In this document: positions 53,682-64,000 of the stretch, one piece after another
How the letters are laid out: the number at the start of each line of letters is the position of its first letter
Numbering within the stretch: the first letter of the stretch is position 1
Assembly (NCBI GenBank): GCA_905116865.2
Contig: CAJHNH020002001.1
Coordinates: 1,168,591-1,232,590, forward strand
Length of the DNA: 64,000 nt
Direction: 5' to 3'
Source: Candidula unifasciata
Taxonomy: Eukaryota > Mollusca > Gastropoda > Stylommatophora > Geomitridae
The notes under the pieces: generated by a model
The model's input: only the letters and a program-made list of their open reading frames with translations
The model's database searches: none
Told to the model about the DNA's origin: nothing
Translations under genes and position numbers: made by a program

Positions 53682-56370
53682 TTTTTTTTTTTCCAAATCG
53701 TGTGTGTTCAGTGTAGTGTTTGCGTGCTTTGCTTTGTGGGTATTTGTGAGCGTGTATTTTTACAAATGTTGCCGTTTGTTTGTATTGTGTGTGTTTTTGC
53801 ATAAAAACGGGGTACATGAAAAACGTGCATGGCATACATAAAGAAATTCAGTTTTAGAACATGGTAAAGATGTAGTGGATATATAGAGAAGATGCCCGGA
53901 GGGTGCTAAGTCAAATGGAGGTTTATTAGGAAATAAAGTTAGGTCGGGAGATTGAGGGAAACTGATAGCTTGCTAAGCTTAGCGTAGCGAGATTCTTGGT
54001 GTGGTCGTCGCCTTGTGTGGTTCATCTTCAGTGCAGCATGGTCGGTCGTCAGGACTGGTTATCCAAGATACGTATCCCTGCTTGTCGTTCTGCTTATGAA
54101 CTGTTTAACCAGTTTTTGAACAGCTGGGCAGTTTTTGACCTGGAGGCATGTTTTGGTGGTCATTTGTTGATTTGTCACTTGGAAGTAGTTAATCAGCTCC
54201 TTCCTTTCGTTCTCGTGTTTTTTGCATGATAATAGAAGGGGCTTGGTGGTGTTGTACTCCCAGCATTCAGTGCACATAGGGCTGCTGGTTTTGTCTTTCC
54301 AGACGCCCAGCCTTAGTCTCCAGAGTTTGTTGATTAAAGGAACTTTGGTGGGTTCCTTGATCTGGGACTTTAGGCTGGGTTCCCTAAGTGTCTTGAAGGC
54401 GTGCCTCCCCTTCTTGCACTGTTTCCACTGCGAAACCCACTGGTCGTGGATGTATTTTTTAATGAGGGATTTACATTCTTCCTTTCCCAAAGCGACATCA
54501 ACTATGTTCTGGCTCTGTAGCCCTTTTTTGGCCGCTCGGTCTGCCCACTCATTACCTGGTATCCCCTTATGGGCTGGTATCCAGATAATTGATACTTCGC
54601 ACCCTTTTTGTTGCAGTTTAGTGCTGGCTACTAGAACTGACTCCTTTTTGTCGGGTCTGCTGCATTTGTTATGTCCTTTCAGGGCCTGCACCGACGACAG
54701 GGAGTTCGTGAGGATACACATTCTTACCGGCGGGTTGTTTGCCGCGATTTCTAAGGCTTTGAGAATTCCAACCAGTTCGGCTGTGCATACCGCCGTGTTC
54801 TCTGGTAGTCTGTAGCTTGATTCTATCATTTGGGCTGGGACGACTATCCCGGCGCCAGCCTCTCCATTCTCGTTTTTCGAACCATCTGTGTAGACTGCCA
54901 GGGACTCAGTCGGTAAGTTGTTGATGAAGTTTTCGGCTAATCTCCTAGCTTCGTTCGGCTCTGTGTTTCTAGAGATTAGTTTGGTGAGGCTGGTGTCGGT
55001 AGTCGGTAGAGCAAGTTCCCACGGGGGCACGGTCCTGTAAAATTTTCTGTGTTGTCTTATGTCGTCCGCTATATCCGCGTACTCGAACTCCCTGGCGGTG
55101 ATCCAGGCTGTCGGCCTTCTAAATGTCTGTAGCGGCTTCGTCACATGTTCCCATGGATACCGATTGGGCTAAAATGCTTTGGTGGCTGGGTGGTCAGGTT
55201 GTAGGCCTGTGCTCATCCAGTAGTTGAGCGTAAGTTGCTTTCTCTGCAGCTTTAGTGGGGGAATGCCTAGGGCGACTTCCATAGCTTCTCTGCAGGTGCT
55301 ACGCCCAAAGCCTATGATAGTCGATAGCGATTGGCCTTGGACGCTGTCGAGCTTTTTCAGGGCGCTGTCGCTTGCTGCACCGTACACTATGGAGCCGTAA
55401 TCTAGGTTTCCCCTAATGAACGCCTTATAAAACATAACCATCGTTTTTGTGTGAGCACCCCACCCAGATCCTTTAATTATTCTTAGAATGTTGCAGTAAC
55501 GTTTGCAGCGTTCTGCAGTTAATTGAATATGCATGCTCCAGCTGAGTTGTTGATCGAGCATCATGCCTAGGAATCTGGTATGGGGTTTTCTCCCGATGGT
55601 TTGGCCATTTATGTTTATGCGGCTATCATATGGGTCGTAGCTTCTGACCCGTTTGGAGTTAAAAATCATCATCACCGATTTGGTCGCGTTGATTTGAAAT
55701 CCCCATTTCTGCATCCAGGCGGCGACGTGGTTTATTTCGGTTTGCAACCTGTTGCGTGTTGTTACTATTTTTTGGTCGCTGCACCATAGAGCACAGTCAT
55801 CCGCAAATTGGGAGAGTTCGACTTTGGTGTTGGTGATCGCCTCGCTCATGTCGTTCACCAAGATGTTGAAGATCATTGGCGAGATCACTGAACCTTGGGG
55901 GGTGCAGTTTCTATGTATGTAAGAAGTGGATTCTTCGTTTCTAACGAGGACAGAGAATGTTCTATCTTGTAGAAAGTTTCTTACATACTGCAGCGTTCGG
56001 CCCTTGATCCCAACTTTGTGAAGCTTGGCGATCGCTGCCTCCCTCCAGCACTGATCGTACTTTTAGGTTTTCCCTTTTTTTTGTGTGCTAAAAAACCTGA
56101 ATTATGGTTGTTTGCTTCCTTTTCTGTGCGCCCTTGTTGCGGTTTTTGGGGTTTTGGTTGTCCGATCTCTTTTTTTTATATGAAAGGGGACTAAACTACT
56201 GTTTTGGGCTTGGGTTTTCCTCGGGCTGGTCCGGTGGTGCCCCGTTGCTGCTTGGGTTTCCCATCTAAAAGCCGCCCAGGGAAAAACCCCAAAAAAAAAT
56301 TCCCTTGCGCCCCTGAACGAAACCCAAAGTTCCCCCTTTTAGGACAAAAAGGGCCGGGCACAATCTGTTG
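53682..56370 (-). mobile_element. Non-LTR retrotransposon C, internally deleted
   Basis: Minus strand. Poly(A) of about 11 at 53682-53692, 3' UTR to 54058, ORF2 remnant 54059-56055, then a jump to the same 5' leader seen in element A (56070-56370, matching 47340-47628). Gag, endonuclease and the start of RT are missing. The leader part lies in low-quality sequence, so the joint at about 56055 could be a real deletion or an assembly join. Confidence 0.75.
54059..56055 (-). pseudogene. ORF2 remnant of element C: RT and RNase H
   Basis: RT motif B 'CTPQGSVISPMIFNILVND', motif C 'QFADDCALWCS', 'WGFQINATKSVMMIFN' and 'RFLGMMLDQQLSW'. One stop at about 55168 splits it from the next frame, which has RNase H 'AVYTDGSKNENGEAGAGIVV', 'CTAELVGILKALEIAANNP', 'ILTNSLSSVQAL' (TDS altered to TNS), 'IIWIPAHKGIPGNEWADRAA' and a C-terminal 'SPMCTECWEYNTT' Cys block ending at 54059. 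About 60% similar to element B by eye, so a different subfamily. Confidence 0.85.
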
Positions 56371-56396
56371 GGGTGATCGGGCCCAAAAAAAAAAAA

Positions 56397-56447
<51 letters not shown>

Positions 56448-56820
56448 CCCCCGGGTGTGGAGAAGTAGTGGACGTAAGAAGGGAAAAAAGGGGCAGTTTG
56501 GGCCCCAAGGGCCCGTAGATGTTTAAGGGGATCGGGAAAAAGGGGATGACGATAGAGGCAGGGTCCATCCCCCGGTCGGCCCGAGGGCCTTGGGGCTAAA
56601 TGAAAGTGAAAGGCAAATTTTTAAAAATACACGGGGGGGGGGTGGGGTGGGCATGACGGTACTGGAAAGGGCCCCGTGCTGGTCCCCTTTGTGCCCCCCC
56701 TGCCCCCCTGTCTCTTGGGGGGTCGGGGGCCTGTGGGGTTTCCCGGGTTTTCTTTTTTTTCTGAAAATAAACTAGATTAGATTTGGTTAGTTTAAAGGGT
56801 TACCGGTTTTTGCCTTGGGG
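56448..56820 (-). mobile_element. 3' UTR of a further element of the same family, noisy
   Basis: Matches 47641-48050 of element B ('gtgtggagaagtagtgga', 'gatagaggcagggtccatcc', 'gtgctggtcccctttgtg'), preceded by a poly-T equal to the poly(A) of a minus-strand element. It is the fourth unit of the head-to-tail series. Confidence 0.65.
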
Positions 56821-57099
56821 CGGGGCGGGTTTGGGGGGGCTCCGGGACCGACCCGGTCCGGGTTTTGGGGGTTTTTGGGTTAACTGTCCCCTTTAAAAAT
56901 GGCGGCGTTTTGGGGGGTCTTTCTGTTCTTTTTAGAAAATTGGGGGCGGCCCCGTCCCTGGAGTGCCCTTTTCCAATTTTTTTTGCGAAATTTTGGGTCA
57001 GGGCCGCATTAAAATTTGTCATAGGGAAATTTGGGCACGAAGCGGCCCCCCCTTTTGTTTCTTTGTTTTTTGTCTTTTTTTGACGGTTTCCCTTTGGAA

Positions 57100-58330
57100 A
57101 ATTAAAGCAGTAGCGCCTACTTTCTTCGTCGTACACCAACTTGGGGCGGGAAAACAGGGGCCCCTTGGGGATTTTCAAGCAAGGGCCCCGAGGGGCACCT
57201 CGCAATTTTCGCAGCTACGGGGTTTCCCGGCTGGGTGATGGGGGGAATGCTGCCTGGTTTGGGTGTCTCCCGCTTGGTTTTTTCGTTCATACGGGGGCTG
57301 TCATCTGTTTTCCCGGGGCTGAAACACACCCCCTTTGGTTGTCTTTTGTCGGTTTTGGGTTTTTTTAAAAGTTTTTTTTGGGGCCCCTCTTGCTTTTTTC
57401 CCCCAGCGGGGGCGTCTGTTCTTGGGCCCCCAGCCTGCACCCTTTGCTTTGCTTTTTTTCGGATCATAAAGTGATTCTTTTTAAGGCCTCGCGGGCTTTT
57501 CCCCCGTGCGTCGGTTTTTTTCGGGCCCCTTTTCCCCCTTTCTTCCTGTCGGCGGGTTCGCCTTTCAGCTTTTTTTGGTTTTAATTTTAGCGTAAATTCT
57601 GTCATTTTCTTTCATTCGTGCAGCCTCTGCTACCCCCTTTTTTTGGGGGCAAAACTGGGTTTGGCTGTCGCTTTCAATGCTTGATTTCGTCGCGCATCTG
57701 AAGATTAAGGGCTAACATCTGCGTTCTTCAGCGTCCCCCCCCCCCCCTGTCGGGCTTTTCTTTGCGGGAGCTTTGATTTCCCCCTAAGATTTTAGGAATT
57801 TTTTTGGGCCAGGGGGGCTTTGGGTGTCGGGCGGGTTTGTCCTTTTTGTCCGTTTTTTGCTGGCTTCCCCTCGGTTTTCTTTGGGTTTCCCGAGGTCTGG
57901 GTGCCACGTTTTCTGTTGGCTGCTTGTGGGTGGTTTCTAAAATGACCCTTTTTCACGGGTGGAGAACGGGGCCCATGTATTCCCCGCCGTCGCACCGGGG
58001 GAATTTTGGGGGACTTGCGGTTTTCTGTTCGGGGCTTTTTAAAAGGTGTCAATCTTAGCCACGGGGGATCCTGTTCGGGGCGGACCAGAACAGTATCGCA
58101 CGAGAGGCTGCTGCGGGCAAAGGGCGGGCTGTATGCCAGCCTTATTGCAGCGTGAGCAATGCATGAGTTGGTATCTTTGGGCATGGCTGCCGCCCGTTGC
58201 GGGTTTGGGGAGGGGTCCTTCGTCGCTACTGAGGCGGCCCTCAGGGACCCCTGTAGGGGCGCCCCCCGGAGGGGCGGTCTCCTGTATGGGGGGTCAAAAC
58301 GAATGGGTGCAGGTTTTTTTTTCTACGACA
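57100..58330 (-). pseudogene. Gag-like ORF with zinc knuckle, noisy
   Basis: Near 58090-58170 the minus strand reads 'MHCSRCNKAG' and '..LCPQQPLVRYCSG', a CCHC knuckle whose His position is off by one base in the given sequence. Further on come Pro/Lys/Arg-rich low-complexity frames (57117-57605, 57792-58184) typical of a gag C-terminal half. Frames shift repeatedly because of run-length errors. Confidence 0.5.
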
Positions 58331-61300
58331 TAAAAAAAAATTTTTCGAATTTTTTTAGAGGTTAAAAAACAAGCCCTAGGTCTCGGTTTAGAAAGTTTTT
58401 TAAAGTAAAATTTTAATTAAACCCAAGGGGGGTTTTCCTTTCCCCTGGGTTTATTTTTGTAATCTTTGTTTGGTGGCGTCGTTGGCTAGGTTTTTTACAC
58501 GGGGTGCTAAATGGGCCCCCCCGCACCGATTCCAAAAAACTCAGTCGAGACAGGCCCCCAGCCGGGAAAACAAAACTTCGGCCAGTAGTGGTTATCGAAA
58601 ACAGGAAAAGAATGGGGTTTGCGGGGCAACGTGTTCAGGGGAGGGGGGCTTGCGGGGTTCAACGTGTTTTTCCGGGGAAAAGGGTGTCAGCGAAGTTTTC
58701 CTCTGTCCTGACCCTAAGGGTTTTTCCCGGTTTTCCCTACGGGGCCTTTGACGGGGTGTTAAAGGGGTGAGGGTTTTGGCGAATGTCTTCCAATTTTTCT
58801 TTGGGTTTTTTTATCCCATTTTGGGTCTGTTCCCCTTTTAATTTTTTATCGGGGCCGGTCGGCAAGGGTTCGGGGGGGCCGGGACCCCGGAGGGGCTTTT
58901 TTCCCTGGCTGATGGGTTTTTAGTGCAAGCCCCGGCCACCAACCACTGTTCTTAATTTCTCTTGGGGGGGTCTTGGGGGGGGCCTATCGCACCGGGACAA
59001 AGGGCCTGGGGGTTTTCGGAAGTGGGGTTTAACGCAGTTTTGGGGAACGGGTTCTGGGGATTTTTCGGGGTACTCACAGGTTTTTATCCGGGGGAACTTT
59101 GAGGGCGGTCTCGCCGGGTCCGCTCTGGAATGCCTCCCCCGCGCAAAAAAATTCGGTCGGAGACTTTTTGGGGGGTTGTGGGGGGGTAAACCCCTCGTGG
59201 GGATATGTGACGGCAAAGGGGGTCGGAACTAAACTTTGGGCACATCCAATTTGGCCCCCGGGCCCCTCTGGAGGGCCAGGTGATATTTCGGGGGTCTCTT
59301 TGTCCCGGGGGGGGGTTCACTGGGTTAAAGGATCCAAGTTGAGGGCCGTTTAAATTTTTAGCCTCAAAAATTCGGCTTTTTGGTTTCCGGCCCCGGGGGG
59401 GGCCCCGAAATTTTTCCCCCTAAAAAATGGTGCGCGTTCAGGTCCCCGGGTTAGCAGTTGGGGCTCATTCCCCTCCCGTTTGGGGTTTTGCGTCTTTTGC
59501 ATCAAAACTAACCCATGGGCCCCGTAGACTTTTCGGGTTTTTGAGCGGGTTTTGTTGTCGGAAACATTTGGCGCGAAACCGCTTCTAGGGTTGGCCCTTT
59601 TGAAAAAGGCTTTTGTGTCAAAACAGGACCCAGTTCTTTCGGGTCACGCGCGACCCCCCCCCCCGCTCTTTGGGGGGCCTATCGTTCTGGAGCGGGGGTA
59701 CCAGGGGGATTTAAATGTTTACTGGCTTTTAGGTGGGGTTTTCCCGCAGGGGGTTTAATTTTGTTGTTTCACCCCGGGTTTCCCTTTCGCCGGGAAGGGG
59801 GTTTTTTTCACGCCCCGATTCCAATGATTAAATTTTAAAAAACCCGGGTTTTCGGGCCTGATGGGTTTTTAAAAGCGGGCTAAGGGTTTTCAGTTCGCCT
59901 TTTTGGCTTTTAATTTTGGGTTCTTGGTCCGCGCTTCGGTTTTGGGGCGTCACTGGTCTGCTTTTTTTGGGGGGGTTTTTTGGGCCCGTACCCGGTTTTC
60001 CATATCTTTGATTTCCCCCTTGGGGGTTTTTTTACGGGCGGGATTGAGGGTCTTATCGAGGATTGGTTTTATTCATGGACCCCCTTTTTAATGGGTGCTC
60101 ACAGGTGGGTTTGAGCTTTTTTCCCAGGGGGTTGGTCTTGATTTTATTTTCCGGGGGCAAATTTTTAAGTTCCGATCGCCTCTTTTACCTCTTTAGCTCC
60201 CTTTTCTTAGTTGGGGTTTTGCTCTGTCGGTTTTCTCCCTTTTTTGGGTGAGGGGCCTTTTCTTTAGGCTCTCAATCCCGTGCCGCCCCTTTTATTTTTC
60301 GTTTTTTGGGGGTGTTGGGGTTGGGCCGCGGGGTAGCTAGCTTCCCCACCTTTGGGTTTTTTTTCTCTCATGTAGAGGCTTTGACAAGTATGGTTTTGGC
60401 TGTGCTTTTGGAAAAAAATTTTACTACCCCCAGAGGGGGTTTTTGGTTTTTCCCGTTCCCCTCTGCCTTCTGTCACTTAGCTTTTTGGGGAGCCCCAAAA
60501 ACCTGGGGCCCGTGGTTCCCTCCACAGTTTGGAAAAATTTCCTGTCTATTTTTGGGGTTTTTTTTAATTGGGCATTTATTTTTTTTTTTCGCAAATTTGG
60601 TTTCCCGGGGTTTCCCCCTGCATAGACGATCCCGGCTTGTTTTGGCATGATTTTTAAACCAAAGGCCCCAAAAAGCTTGGGACTGGGTACACTGCAGTAG
60701 GGGGGGTATGAAGATTTCACATGTTTTTTTTTGGGGCCCCTGGGAATTTTAACCCGATGGCGGCTCCCCTTCCACTACGTTATTTTTTTCGCTTTTGGGG
60801 TTGGGTTTGGCCCTTTTTATTTGGGCCCAAACGGACTGCGTGAATTATCTGCCTACGGGGGTTTTTTTCCTGAGGGGGTCGGTAAATTGGTTTTGGGGTT
60901 GGGTTTTTGGGGGAATCCCTTCCCCGACCCAACCCCATGACTCCGGTTTTGGGGCCTTTTCCCAATCGGGGTTCAAGGGCATGTTGCAGGGGTTCGGGAC
61001 CCCCCCCTTGGAATCGATTATTTCCTTTTTAAAAGGGGGGTGAAAGTTGGTTTTTTGTCCACGATAAAAGGAAAAATTTCCCCGGGGTTCGGAGGGGACA
61101 AGGCATTTGACCCGTGCCGACACCCGGGTTTTTAGGGCCCGATTTAAATTGGTCGAGGTGATTTTTCCCCCCGGGGAAACCGCGGGGCCCTTTGTTTCGT
61201 CACTTTAATCTTTGTTTCCCGGTTTTTTTTGGGGGGGTGGTTCCCTGGGCGCAAACCGGGGGTGAGAAATTTGGGTTTTGACAGTTCCTTTTTAATTTGG

Positions 61301-63420
61301 CCCGGTTTTGTTTGGGGTTTTTCCCCTTTCCGACACTTTCTTTTGGGGATAGGGGGGGCGCAATCCCGTAGTGTTCCTCTTGGTGGTCGCGGCTTTTTGG
61401 GGGGGGGGGGTTTCCTTGCTATTGGGGTCCTCCCCGTTCTGGTCCGGGTTTTACATTATTTTTGGGGGTTCCCTTTTTCGGAAAAACCCCCGGACCTTTT
61501 TTTTTTTTTGACCTTTTTTTTTTTGGTCTTTGGGTGCCTTGGTTTCGGGCCTTTTCTGGCACCGATAACCCTCTCTTTAGGGGTTTTGGGTGCGGGGTTC
61601 CCAAAACGTTTAATTTGGGTTAAAAGGGCCCGGGTCCCGGGGGCTTGCCCCTTTGGTTTTCTTCTCGTCGTAACGGGCCCGGGGTTTTTTGGGGCTTCCG
61701 TCCCGGTTTTTGAGTTTTAGGTAGGCTAAACCCCAACAAGGATTTTAAGGGGTTTAATGGTAGGGGCTATCTAAAAAACTGAAACCGGGCTCGCCGGGCT
61801 TCTTTGGGGGATGTGTCGTCCCCCAAACGGGCTTACTTTCGCAAAAAGCTTTTCCCCCTGCTTAAGCAACCCCCCAAAAAAAGGGGGGCCCGGGAGGAGG
61901 ACCACTTAAAAGTAGACCTCCCCGGGTTTTAGACAGTACACAAGGTTAGTGCTGGGGAAAACGGACTTTTTAGTCGGCCCTTTTCGACTCGAGATTGGGA
62001 CCCCTTTCAGCTTTTAGCCCAAATCAAGCCGAACGGGAAACACGATCAACACCCGTGACTGAGTAACCTGTGACCCTCCCCTTCAAGCGACAGGGTGACT
62101 TAAAAAAAAGAGGGAAAAGTTCAGTAGCTGGAGTGGGAAATGAGGCTACTACCTCCACTTCGGGCCCGGGTTTGCCCGGGGAATTTTTTTTGTAGGTACT
62201 AAACCCCTCACTATTATTTGGGCTGAAAAAGAAATTTACTGACTTTTAGTTTAGGTGGCGGGCTCGGATTTTAAAACACTACAGTTTTTAGGTCTAGCAA
62301 TTTAGCCGAACAAGCACGACAATAATAGTACCCGAGGGAAACCCGTGGGTTCTCCCCAACCACAATGAACCCAATACGAGGCAACGAACCCCCCGAAATA
62401 AGGCACCTTTACGAGGGAAAACCAAAACCCCCTCGCTCGGGGTCTGCGGGTGCGAAGATGATTGCAGTCCTATTGGGGGATAAAATTTGGGGGAAGTTTC
62501 CCCTCGCTTTTGGGAAACCCACGGGGTCCCAAAGGTCCAATTATTTTTTGAAATATCTTTCTTTAATTTTTAAAAGAAGAAGAGACAAAATTTTTGGGTT
62601 TGGACAAAGTGATTTGCCAAACCCCGATAGGCGTGCACCTTGTAAAAATTTTCACTTTTGGTCCCTTTTTATCTCACAAAAATACCAATGCATACAAAAG
62701 GGAAAGTGGAACCCTTTTGAGGTCTTGAAGTCTGGACAAGAGAAAGGGCACCTGATGAACTGGTTGGAAAGCTAGGATTCTTTATAACAGCAGCTTTAAA
62801 AACTTAAAACCCCCAGGCCCAAGCAACATAAAAACCCTGGTCCACCATACACCCAGAACAATAAAAAAACCCAAAAGGGGAAATGAAAAAAAAAGGAGAA
62901 ACCAAGGGCATTTAAAGAAAGTAAAAATTTTTAAAAACCCAAAATAAAAAAATACACAAAAAAGGATAAAAAAACCTAATTTACAAATTGCTGTATTAAA
63001 AAAAGAGCAATCAAAAAAGGAAAGGGTTCCCAAAGTTCAAGGGAAAAGAAGGTTTTTGCCAAAAAATTTTTAACCTCATTTAAAATTTTTTTTGGGGACA
63101 GGTTTTTGGGAAAAACTTTAAAAGAAACTAGACAAAATTTAGGGAAATGGCAGGGAAACTGCAGCGGAATGTATGAATGAATTTTTAGGGGGGAATGAAT
63201 GATTACATGAACCAGAACAATAGAGGCAGGGAAATGAAACCTTTTATTAATTTTTAAATTTTTTGGGCAATAAAGGAGCCTGAAAAAAAGGAAATCACCT
63301 GGAGGTTTTATGAGATAAACCGTGAATTGGGTTAAAGGGGGGAGGAGGGGAAAAAAACATAAAAAAACATCAACATTTTGTGAAAAGATATGGGAAATAT
63401 GGTTTTTTGGCCAAAAAAGG
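58331..63420. other. Unreadable noisy sequence
   Basis: I cannot assign any gene or repeat. From about 62350 the base composition changes to A-rich, which may mark a different underlying sequence. Confidence 0.5.
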
Positions 63421-63429
63421 GAAAAGGAA

Positions 63430-64000
63430 AATATCTTCATTCCAATCCAAAAAAAGGGGAAACCCGAAATTTGGGACCAAAATATTTGAACTATTGCCCT
63501 GTCCTCTAAGTAAAATTTACTAAAAAATAAGAAAGAATGGGATAAGAAAAGGAAGGGGAATTAAAGTACCCCAGGGTGGATTTTGACAGGAAAGGAACAA
63601 ATCATATATTCAACCTGCTTTAAAAATGGGAATGTAGAGGGAATTTTAAAGTAAATCGTTTATTTTTGGGGTTATTCAAAGCATTTTAAATGTGTACAAC
63701 ATCAAAGCTTTTGGGGGGCATGAGGAATAGGGGTTTCCTCAATATAAATGCACTCATTAAAAAGTTTTACAAGAACCCCCAAGCCGCAGTCAAATGATGG
63801 GGAGACCTCAGAATGGTTTTTGGGACAAGCAAGGATCGTCGGGATGTGTGCTGTCACCGGGTTTGGGTTTAACCCCGTACCCGAAAATAAATGAGAAATG
63901 TTTAAAAAATGAAATAAAACAAGGAAACCAAAATATCCCTAAAAACGGTGGTCCCTGAAATCCCCGAAATTCGTTATGCTGATGTACAGTATTACATAAC
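63430..64000 (+). mobile_element. Reverse transcriptase of an RTE/CR1-like element, noisy and cut by the window edge
   Basis: On +, across shifted frames, the usual block order of animal endonuclease-reverse transcriptases can be read: 'FIPIQKKGKPEIW', 'TIALSS', 'NHIFNL'-like, 'KAF.CVQH', 'IKKFYKNPQAAVKW', 'VFGTSK', 'CVLSPGL' and finally 'EIRYAD' at about 63968-63985. No RNase H family likeness; it differs from elements A-C and has opposite orientation. Confidence 0.6.

Larger units (their letters stand above)
56055..64000. other. Low-accuracy sequence block
   Basis: From about 56055 on, runs of four or more identical bases become very dense in all four bases, and open frames collapse. The stretch 56070-56820 aligns with 47340-48050 block by block (including the poly-T and poly-G tracts) but with many base-length differences in runs. 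An A16 tract followed by ~47 T lies at 56384-56447. This pattern is what unpolished long-read consensus looks like. Open frames here should not be annotated as genes. Confidence 0.8.

Noticed and set aside
56190..61720. Many open frames of 60-163 codons on both strands
   Set aside because: They lie in low-accuracy sequence with inflated homopolymers and have low-complexity Gly/Pro/Phe/Lys content. They are not genes.

Overview
The window looks like animal genomic DNA. Introns are long, splice sites are canonical GT-AG, and interspersed repeats are dense. Two single-copy conserved eukaryotic genes lie tail to tail. The repeat mix (tRNA-headed SINEs, a Penelope-like element, RNase H-bearing non-LTR elements, TIR/MITE elements, many CR1/RTE-like reverse transcriptase fragments) suits a lophotrochozoan invertebrate, possibly a mollusc. 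That placement is inference; the sequence alone does not fix the species.

Left part (1366-28146, + strand): the gene for clusterin-associated protein 1 (CLUAP1/IFT38, an intraflagellar transport complex B subunit). I place eleven coding exons. One conserved segment between exons 10 and 11 was not found, and the reading phase shows that coding sequence is missing there. Its introns hold two inverted-repeat elements carrying RNase H-like fragments, a 12-bp minisatellite, a very large minisatellite in intron 5 whose unit is a copy of the exon 5 splice donor, a Penelope-like element, a 70-bp tandem array and many SINEs.

Middle part (31540-42642, - strand): a complete six-exon PCNA gene of 261 codons, with a polyadenylation signal and an upstream region holding two E2F-like sites and a CCAAT box. 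The two genes converge, about 3.4 kb apart. CLUAP1 serves cilium assembly and PCNA serves DNA replication; nothing here suggests a joint pathway.

Right part (about 43300-56060): no host gene. An inverted-repeat element with a perfect 8-bp target duplication is followed by gag fragments on + and then a head-to-tail series of RNase H-bearing non-LTR retrotransposons on -. One of these (about 47631-53681) keeps a gag with three CCHC knuckles, endonuclease, reverse transcriptase and RNase H, all broken by frameshifts.

Last part (about 56055-64000): the sequence changes character abruptly. Homopolymer runs are inflated and reading frames collapse, although homology to the same retrotransposons is still readable. 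I read this as low-accuracy consensus, so its reading frames should not be trusted.

Intergenic and intronic repeats include at least sixteen copies of one ~280-bp repeat, about eight copies or fragments of a tRNA-headed SINE, four members of one 8-bp-TSD inverted-repeat family, and five isolated copies of one RNase H-like domain.
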